Of a stretch of 40,749 nucleotides of DNA, positions 33,967 to 40,749 are shown in pieces. Below the pieces are notes generated by a model. That model ran no database searches. It saw only the letters and a program-made list of their open reading frames with translations, and was not told the origin of the DNA. The DNA lies in assembly GCA_001970855.1 (NCBI GenBank), contig LSSN01001571.1, forward strand, positions 1 to 40,749, read 5' to 3'. A program made the translations under genes and the position numbers. The DNA is from Smittium culicis (lineage: Eukaryota > Kickxellomycota > Harpellomycetes > Harpellales > Legeriomycetaceae). Within the stretch, counting starts at the first letter, position 1. Each line of letters begins with the position of its first letter.

Positions 33967-35730
33967 CAAGGCTTCTTTAATCAAATATAAATTTTATTAA
34001 AAATTTATAGCCTTCCAGTTCCATACCAGCAATATTTCTCGCTGCCATCATGTTAATTTAGCGCTAAAATTTATGAAATCAAAGCATTTAATAATGTCAT
34101 AATATTATGTATTATAGATACATATATCACAGTTGATTATCTATAATTCTTCTAAAATTCAAAAAAATTTCTTATGCAAAATGGCGTATCATTTTAATAC
34201 TTATTATTCTAACAGCTATTTTATAATAAAAAAATTTTTTTACACTCTTTTTTGTGTGTTAAGTAAATTTAGAATTTAATTCTTAATATAAAGGCGTAAT
34301 TTGAAATATATTTATTGTACATATTTGATTTTCCACCAAGCCTATTCTTCATAGCCTTATAATTTACTCTAGCATAAATATCAAACACCAAAAACCTACT
34401 GGCCAAATATTACGCAAATCTTGATAAACTAATTACTGTTTCATTAACAAGTTAATACCAGATACTTTATAAGAATTTATCTTAAATTGCGTTTTTTATA
34501 TAGCACCTTATGTATACATTTTATTTTTAGCATCTCTACAAAAAAAAACTGTCTTTACAGCTTACTAAGTGGTATTATATAGTTTTCATAATGATTTTTA
34601 GAATACTATTAAAGAATTAGTTGTTGAACTAATTACTTAAATTAAATATATAAACCCACTTATAAATAATTATATTCTCTGAAATTAACTTTATATTATG
34701 TACTGTTTTCTATTTAAAAAAAAAAAGCTACTATACACAATTTATTATCTGAGATTAAAATAAACAAATTAAAACATCAATTCCAAGCTTTTGAGCGCCA
34801 TTTATTACTTTTCAATTATTAAAATGACAAATTTATTTTATAAATAAAATGGGCATAATGACTAGTTTTTTTTTTATTATTATATTTACTTCCAGGAGCT
34901 TATTTCAGCTAATATCACTTTTCATGGTAAAATCATTCAAAAGCATAACTTAACAGATGTTTATTCCAAAAAAAATAGTTGAAATTAAATATTAATTATT
35001 ATATTTGATATACTAACCCTTTTACATGTGGTAGACTATTTTTGATAAGCTAGATATAGCTAACTGTGCTCAAATACACCACTTTAATTCTGAGGCCTTA
35101 AGAAATATCGGTATATTGTAAAAACAATCGCAAATAATTAACCCTATATCGTCCAACACTCTTAAAAAAATCTAATTTATTGATTAGTTTATGATTTATG
35201 ATTAATGATATAATTAATTATTTGCTGCTGTAATACAAACAAAACAATATTTCTAAAGGCCTCGGAACTTATATATAATATTCGAAAACATTTGAGTATA
35301 TTTGGTAGATATAAAATTATCTACTGCTCGCGCAAGAATTAAATAAATTATTGTATGATAGTAAAATAAAAAATTAATAAACTATTTTTTATTAAATTCG
35401 AAATAAACATGAAAGGAAATGCAAAATAATTTAAATCAATCAAATGAAATTTTTAAATCTATCAGAATAATAAAAAAGGAAATTTTTTTTTTCTTTTGGC
35501 ATATAAAAAGGCCAAGGAACAATCTTCTCCAAACTTTAACTCCTTTTCAATATAATTGGGTCAGTAATGTGCGGGGAATAATTTTATTTTACTTCCATAC
35601 AATAATTTATAGCCATCTTTCATCGAATAAATTAATATTGTATTTCGTTGGTAAAATAAAATTATTTATCTTTAGAGTTTTTATTCCCAAAGACCAGCTT
35701 TGTGAGGTTAATTTTTGACATAATAGAAAG
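33967..35730. other. AT-rich intergenic region
   Basis: No coding region is supported. Short open stretches (such as 35419-35718) have no family features and AT-driven composition. The right boundary is where the decayed DIRS recombinase becomes readable on the minus strand. Confidence 0.6.
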
Positions 35731-36230
35731 CTAGTAATAATATTTAAATATTCCATTAGAAGGCCTAAGTTCCTGAAAAATAACATCTTCATATGATTCG
35801 CCTGCGTTATCTGCTAGTGTAGATACTAATCCTCTGGATTTAGGTATCCTTTTTATGGTTGGAGGTGGTTTGAGTGCCGTTGTGAGTTTATGTTCTTGCT
35901 TATTCTCTGAGCACCTATTCTATCATTAATTTAGTCAAATTTCTAATAAAAAATTTTATATTACCGTTGGGGTTTATTGGATGATTCCCAAAGCATTGAA
36001 ATTTTTATGACCTAATATATTCTTCATATGCTGATACTGGGCAGAGATATTTATTTGAATGAGAGTGTAAATGAGAGAAATTTTCAATGTTTGACCCTGA
36101 TCTTTTTTCTTTAGGAACCACTAATATAAATCTTACGAATGACTAATTTATTTATGTTCTGTTGTCATTTGCTCTTTCAATATCGGATGGACGCATGAAT
36201 CCACAGATTATAATTAACCAACAAAGTTTC
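35731..36230 (-). pseudogene. DIRS tyrosine recombinase remnant
   Basis: On the minus strand near 36200-36170 one reads LIIICGFMRPSDIERA, the segment with the first catalytic Arg of DIRS-type tyrosine recombinases. LCPVSAYEEYI follows in another frame near 36060-36010. A last open stretch from about 35925 gives KRIPKSRGLVSTLADNAG and IFKYYY, matching the recombinase C-terminus around the second catalytic region and the nucleophile Tyr. Multiple stops and shifts show it is inactive. This domain is what marks the element as DIRS-like and not LTR-type. Confidence 0.75.
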
Positions 36231-37041
36231 TGAGTTAAATTTTTTAAAGAAATGGCTTTTTTTTATCTTCAGAGCTTAAGTATATCAAAAATTGGTGATA
36301 TATTATATGAAGAAAGATCAAAGGATTTTAAGTTTAGCCTTTTTATCTCTTGAAAGTATTTATTGAATTAGAGTCTTTTATAATTGTGGTAGGATCAAAA
36401 TTAATATTTAATATCGACGCTTATAGCTAAATATTGTTGAAATTTTTCAGATACTATTAATTCTTGAGTGCTCCAAGAAATTAATTATATCTATTGGGCT
36501 AATAGGAAAATATTTTAGCTTTTATTTTCTCTTCATTCTGCAAATTTCTTATGGCTAGGGCTTTATTATTTACGTTTGTTAGAAAAAAAATGAAAATCTT
36601 GAAAAAAAATTGTAGCTGAATCTGTAATTCCTAGCTTTGAACCTGGTATTCTTATTTTCAACGCAGTTAAAAACCAATCCTTTTTTTTCTGCAACACTTA
36701 CTTTCTTCTTTCTGGGTCTGGAGAAATTTCGATGAAGGGTATCCTTAAGGAGTCTGTAAAGAATTTTTTTATAACTTTATCATACCATATTTCTGTCTTG
36801 CATCAAATAGATACCTGAGTAATCGTCATTTTTTTTCAAAAAAATTTTTGAATTATTTTTTGAATTAAATTATATGGAGGACAGAAGTAAGGCTGCTTTT
36901 ATATGTTCTATGCATGATTGAAGACTTTTGTGAGTATATATTCTTTGCTTTGTTTCCAACTTGCGAAAATTATCAGCTGAATGTTCTTTCTAGTCGCAAA
37001 AATATCCAAAATCGTGATCTCCGAAAAATTTCTGGACCCTG

Positions 37042-37420
37042 TTAAAGACATTTTTCGATAATAAACATACGGTTTGCGCCTTTAGTATCTATGAGGAATT
37101 TGTCGGGTTCAATATTGATGGAACATGAGTTCAGTTGAGGTCTATTCCGCGTAGATATAAAATGTTCCCATAGGTTATAATATACGCTCAGAAGGCTTTG
37201 GGATCGATTTCCTTCTTGTTCCCTCACGTATCCTAATGGATTCTTGTTTTTTGGGTGCACTAAATTACTTAGCTCCTGTATTTTTGGCAGTTTCAGTGCA
37301 TATAGGATAACTAATAGATACTTCACGTTTATTGCTTGTGGAATTCTACTGTGGTTTCCATGGGCCCAAGTAGCGCTTTTCTTCCAGTAAAATTCCGCAA
37401 TTCAAGTCACCCATGTATGT
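37042..37420 (-). pseudogene. DIRS RNase H remnant
   Basis: A minus-strand open stretch (37326-37042) reads LLVILYALKLPKIQELSNLV, then LGYVREQEGNRSQSLL and LWEHFISTRNRPQLNS. This fits the DIRS RNase H region between the ...A..AL... helix and the ...LA.vRk.GGT.SQ... segment. The usual HSDN catalytic block is degraded to VHPKNKN. An upstream piece (GDLNCGILLEEKRYLGPW) is in another frame. Confidence 0.7.
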
Positions 37421-37734
37421 AAAAAGTTCTACTTCTTGGATCTCTAGTAGAAAATATCTTCCACTCCAACCCTGTAAGATGTCACTACGAAATATTAGAT
37501 TTTACTAAGCAGGTATCGGCAATTTTACGATTGAGCTCGAAACTTTTTTCGCAGAAAGCGGTGAATTTTTTTTAGTTCTAATAGTCTTCGTATCACCAGT
37601 CTTCCAGGAAAGAGAGCCACTGCCATAGCTTGAGCTTTTCTTATAAATGAGACAAGATTGCATGTAGTTTAATTTCCATTCCTTATTAGTTTGCCCACAC
37701 CTCTCCTCAGATCCCTAACCTTTTCCTTACGTAT

Positions 37735-38312
37735 CTATAGACTCGTGTCTCGAGAGTTTATTTTCATCCCGAGCTCAAATATTGATTTTGAAGGATTCAA
37801 ATTTGATTTTTCTGAATTTATTAGAAGCCCTAGAGTTTTCAATTTTTTCATTATCTGATTTGAGAACGCTATATATTCCTCTCTGCAAGAGGCTAGAATT
37901 TTTAGACTGTCTAAATTTGAGCTTTTCCGAATCCCCCTCTGTCTTGCACATTTAAAAAAAGGCGGAAAATTATTGTGAATACAAAAGAGCTCAGTAATAT
38001 TCCGAACTTCAGGACTCCAAATTGGTATTTTCGAGACCTCCAATTGAGCTTAGGTATTTCCGGGAGGCTTTTTGTATAAGAATGTGCAGGAATGCATCCG
38101 ATAGGTCGATTCTTGTCATCCAACCTTTTCTCATAATTATCTTAAAAGCCGTACTATACCTCCCATCTGAAGTCGATTTGTGGTAGGAATTGATTCAGTG
38201 GTCTTAAGTTCAGCACAGGTCGTAGTTCCACCGATTTTTTAGGAATGGTAAAAATTAGAGAGAAAAATCCTATTTTCTGATTCGAAATCTCTTCTGTAGC
38301 TTTTTTTTCCAT
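37735..38312 (-). pseudogene. DIRS reverse transcriptase remnant (minus copy)
   Basis: It starts near an ATG at 38312 with KKATEEISNQKIGFFS and FTIPKKS, then LRPVLNLRPLNQFLP, the RT fingers. A frame change leads through SDAF-like and FGVLKFGILLS palm segments. The catalytic YLDD box is degraded to NLDS, followed by CREE and LGLLINSEKSNLNPS, the post-catalytic strand. It ends near MKINSRDTSL at 37735. Frameshifts and the lost second Asp show that it is inactive. Confidence 0.78.
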
Positions 38313-38331
38313 TATACTTCAGAGGAGGAGA

Positions 38332-38571
38332 CATATTAAGTGTTACCATCTTATTGGATAATACTAAACCGAAAATTACAAACCAATAAAAATAAAGTGA
38401 AATAAAATGAAATAATAAAATTTTTATACTATAGAATGTAAAGTACACGTTAGTGTTATCCTTATCATCTTTTCTTTCGCAAAGGTAATCTGCCAGCATA
38501 AAGATTTTCAACTTTAAAAATTTTTTACACTTTAAAAACTTTAAAAATTATTTCCTTCAAACTATTTAACG
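38332..38571. other. Short AT-rich spacer between the two DIRS copies
   Basis: 240 bp of AT-rich sequence between the truncated minus-strand RT and the plus-strand gag ATG. It ends in T-rich and A-rich repeats around 38510-38560 (ACTTTAAAAA-like units). No gene is seen. Confidence 0.5.
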
Positions 38572-39387
38572 ATGGAACAAGCTAACACCCAGGCACCAAT
38601 GAGCCAAGAACAGCTAATAATGTTGATTGAAATGGTTCAGCAACTCTTTAGAGAAAGAAACCGCGAGCAGGAACCTGAGGACCCTCACGTCAAAACAAGG
38701 ATATCGGTGACAGATCTCACATCCTGTCCGGCGCTAACTGAAGCACTGCCATCGATTGAAGAAGACTTCTTCCGTTCACCACTGACTGAGGAAGAGCGCA
38801 AGATTGCTGTACATTCTTGCCCAAGGACTAGTTCGATGAACTACACTCCGCCTCCGCTGAACGACACAGCGTCGAGCACCGTGAAGAAGACTGATTCCAC
38901 TCTTTACGGAATCCAATTGGCACTTGCACAAGCAACAAGGCCAATTGACTATTACTTCCACCGCAGAATTCAGGAAAATCCTGGAATGGACACAGCCGAA
39001 GATACCGAGATTCTTTTTGCCAGTACAATGCGGGCACTCCTAGCAGACATTGCCGCCATAGTCACACAAGCGAGGTTAGATAACCTCCACAAGGGGCCAG
39101 ACCTCCACGGGAAACCAACTCAGTTGGTAGAATAGGAGAACAAGCCACTAATGGATCAAGAGGCGTTGGACGCCCTCATAGCCAAGAAGCCAGCAGCTAA
39201 AAGACAGCGAGCCCAGCCCTTTCGCAAGCGCCAGCAGAGTACGACATCAAAGGAATTGTACAGCAGTGACACTGTTACGTCGCCGAACACCGCAGCTGAA
39301 ACCACCGCTGAAGTCAATCATAGAACCTCTGACCGCCAGTCTAATTTTCGCGGAAGAGGGCGCGGTCACGGGAGGGGGTCTCAGTAG
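38572..39387 (+). pseudogene. DIRS gag-like protein with in-frame TAG
   Basis: An open frame from ATG 38572 runs 187 codons to TAG at 39133-39135. It then continues in the same frame (ENKPLMDQEALDALIAKKPA...) to a stop at 39387. Joined content is about 270 residues: a Gln/Glu-rich N-terminus, a helical middle (STLYGIQLALAQATRPIDYY and ALLADIAAIVTQARL) and a basic C-terminus with an RGG-type FRGRGRGHGRG box suited to nucleic-acid binding. The middle and C-terminal features resemble gag of DIRS-like elements. The in-frame TAG could be a disabling point mutation or a readthrough site; with the dead RT beside it, mutation is likelier. Confidence 0.75.
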
Positions 39388-40433
39388 AGGCTCAACAAGG
39401 GTCCCCAGTAGGGGGCCGTCTCGCTATGTTCAAATCAGCATGGTCCAAACTGACGGACAGCCGATGGGTTCAGAACATAGTGTCGAGGGGATTCAGAATC
39501 CCCTTTACGAACTCAAAATCTCCGACATCGAATCCGTCATCGGAAAAAACGAAAAGTCGGTATGGAGCGAAAAATTGGCCGCCGAAGGCGGAAGATTTTG
39601 CGCGAACATTAACCGACTTTTCTTTTTTTCCGATGACGGATTCGGCGTCGGGCAGGGTGCTGACGCGCCCAGCCCCCGCGATGGACCCTACAGGCCCATC
39701 ACTGACGTCTCACCCGCATCGGTACAAACGGAGGCTGAGCTGGGAGGCCAGCGAAGTTCTGACGAAGGAAGTCGCATCATTACTGACGAAGCGAGCCATC
39801 GAAGAAATCCGACCACGGGATCCAGGATTTTACAGCCAACTTTTCACGATCCCGAAGAAGACTGGAGGCCTCCGACCTGTTCTCGACCTCCGGAACCTGA
39901 ATCTTCATGTGGAAGAGCAGAACTTCAAGATGGAGACGCTGACGTCGATATGCAGAATGATCCGTCGGAAGGATTATCTGACGTCACTAGACCTCCAGGA
40001 TGCTTTCATGCACATTATGGTTTACAAGCAGTGTCGAAAGTACCTCCGCTTTCATTGTAATGGCCGCTGTTTCCAATTCCGCGTCCTGCCATTCGGGCTA
40101 TCACTGAGCCCTTTGGTTTTCACCCAGATCCTCTGCCCAGTTCTGGAATGGTCCAGATCGAAAGGGATTCGTTTTTCTGCATATCTAGACTATTTTCTAA
40201 TCATGGGGGAATCCAAAGACGTGTGCCAAAAGAACACGCGCTTAATATATTCCAAGCTTTTGCAGCTTGTATTCAAGGTCAATCCAGAGAAGTCATCGAC
40301 CACGCCATCTCAGCCGATCACCCATTTAGGAATGGTAATCAACTCAAAGGAAATGACCCTCAAGGTTCCATCCAGCAAGATTGTCATGAACCAATCATGG
40401 CATACGGAATCAATCACGTTCCTTGTGTATTAG
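39343..40433 (+). pseudogene. DIRS reverse transcriptase, truncated, active site mutated
   Basis: The frame opens just after a TAA near 39340 and overlaps the gag end by about 45 nt in another frame; the first ATG is at 39426. Visible parts: GGRLAMFKSAWSKLTDSRWV linker, WEASEVLTKEVASLLTKRAIEEI, FTIPKKTGGLRPVLDLR (fingers), SLDLQDAFMHI (first catalytic Asp), FRVLPFGLSLSP and AYLDYFLIMGES. In the last box the second catalytic Asp of YLDD is Tyr (TAT at 40191-40193), so the enzyme should be inactive. FKVNPEKS and HLGMVINS follow, and the family match ends near 40381. The remaining residues to 40433 look unrelated. Confidence 0.85.
39523..39650. repeat. Long inverted repeat (39-bp arms) inside the DIRS RT frame
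   Basis: The left arm 39523-39561 pairs with the right arm 39612-39650, matching at 36 of 39 positions by hand comparison. The two AT/GC differences are near the outer end and the third is in the A run. The 50-nt loop holds a smaller inverted repeat (GCCGCC-GAA-GGCGGA) and a partial GCGAAAAAT/ATTTTGCGC pairing, so nearly the whole 128 nt could fold into one hairpin. It lies between the gag/RT overlap and the RT core. Confidence 0.9.
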
Positions 40434-40476
40434 TCATTAAGAAGTATGATTACTAATTCATTTCTTAATGACTAAT
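40429..40476. repeat. 15-bp perfect inverted repeat
   Basis: ATTAGTCATTAAGAA at 40429-40443 and TTCTTAATGACTAAT at 40462-40476 are exact reverse complements around an 18-nt loop. It sits just after DIRS RT similarity is lost. It may be a hairpin, a terminal-repeat remnant or a palindrome formed at a junction. Confidence 0.8.
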
Positions 40477-40749
40477 CATTACGTCTAAGAGATTATTAAT
40501 CTAGAAAATTCCATTAAGTGTTTTCAACTGATTAAAATAATTTAGGCTTATCAAAAAAGTATTTAAAGTTAGATATTTTATTATATTAATTCCATATCAA
40601 TAAAATATCCTTTATTCTATTTATACTTTTTATTATTTTTAAAAAAATCAACATAATTGTTACTACCTAGTATCTAGGTCCCGACATTATTTTATTGCTC
40701 TTATTACTACCTATTAACAATGAACCAAGAAGAAGTTAACCACCTTATT
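40477..40749. other. AT-rich right edge
   Basis: No gene is supported. Near 40720 an ATG begins a short open stretch (MNQEEVNHL) running off the window. Its Gln/Glu-rich start loosely recalls the gag start at 38572, but it is too short to call. Confidence 0.3.

Larger units (their letters stand above)
35731..38331 (-). mobile_element. Decayed DIRS-type retrotransposon (RT, RNase H, tyrosine recombinase)
   Basis: Read on the minus strand, three domains occur in the DIRS order: reverse transcriptase (38312 to about 37735), RNase H (about 37420-37042) and tyrosine recombinase (about 36230-35731). Each is recognisable but broken by frameshifts and stops. The RT part aligns by eye with the better-kept copy at 39.3-40.4 kb: FTIPKKS.ELRPVLNLR against FTIPKKTGGLRPVLDLR. 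The gag and RT N-terminus are missing beyond about 38331, so it is 5'-truncated. No terminal repeats could be assigned. It lies head to head with the second copy, about 240 bp away. Confidence 0.82.
38572..40400 (+). mobile_element. DIRS-type retrotransposon, 5' part (gag and partial RT)
   Basis: The plus-strand copy contains gag (38572-39387) and the RT N-terminal half (about 39343-40433), overlapping in different frames as in DIRS elements. Recognisable RT ends near 40381 (LKVPSSKI). RNase H and recombinase are absent, so the copy is 3'-truncated. It is far richer in G+C than the surrounding DNA and much better preserved than the minus copy, suggesting a younger insertion. It carries a stop inside gag, a mutated RT active site and a 39-bp-arm inverted repeat (39523-39650). 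Confidence 0.85.

Noticed and set aside
35419..35718. 99-codon plus-strand ORF
   Set aside because: Low-complexity and hydrophobic, with no conserved motif; probably chance.
39266..40060. 264-codon plus-strand ORF overlapping gag and RT
   Set aside because: Alternative frame across the G+C-rich element; the RT motifs are in the neighbouring frame.
1..40749. CRISPR arrays, operons or bacterial genes
   Set aside because: No regularly spaced repeats; all recognisable genes are eukaryotic and several are spliced.

Overview
The window reads as nuclear DNA of a fungus. It carries spliceosomal introns (GT..AG, some with a TACTAAC-like branch site), AT-rich spacers, and single-copy fungal genes: MTR4, ILV1, an RCY1/Pof6-type F-box/Sec10 gene and SEY1. 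It also holds a tRNA-Ser and remains of a LINE and of two DIRS-type (tyrosine-recombinase) retrotransposons. The extreme AT bias, short introns and element types would fit an early-diverging fungus such as a Harpellales/Kickxellomycotina gut fungus. That placement is inference; only 'fungal' is well supported.

Layout. 1-90: array of heat-shock-element-like motifs. About 130-1850: decayed LINE (+). 1851-3558: AT-rich spacer ending in a CCAAT-rich promoter. 3559-6989: MTR4 (+, 3 exons). 6990-8212: spacer and promoter. 8213-9811: ILV1 (+, no intron). 10191-14728: F-box/Sec10 gene (-). I rebuilt it as 8 exons whose seven junctions all keep frame; it gives 1266 residues ending in a CAAX-like CDFM. 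14729-17144: divergent intergenic region dense in CCAAT. 17145-20001: SEY1 (+, 2 exons). 20547-20628: tRNA-Ser(GCU) (-). 20629-32562: about 12 kb of very AT-rich DNA with no recognisable gene. 32563-33966: F-box-like/leucine-rich-repeat protein (+). 35731-38331: decayed DIRS element (-) with RT, RNase H and tyrosine recombinase. 38572 to about 40400: second DIRS copy (+), truncated in RT, with gag, a broken RT active site and a long hairpin. The rest is AT-rich.

Biology. The host genes are housekeeping functions in separate pathways: nuclear RNA surveillance (Mtr4), isoleucine biosynthesis (Ilv1), endosome recycling with SCF (Rcy1-like) and ER membrane fusion (Sey1). They are not an operon. 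MTR4, ILV1 and SEY1 each have four CCAAT boxes close upstream. The right half is a gene-poor, repeat-flanked compartment with one F-box/LRR gene as an island. It could be heterochromatin or a regional centromere, which the sequence alone cannot settle.

I saw no clearly new biochemical system. The points most worth following are the 39-bp-arm hairpin inside the DIRS RT region, the GC-rich 3' end of the F-box/Sec10 gene, the 12-kb gene desert, the HSE-like array at the left edge and the repeated four-CCAAT promoter layout.
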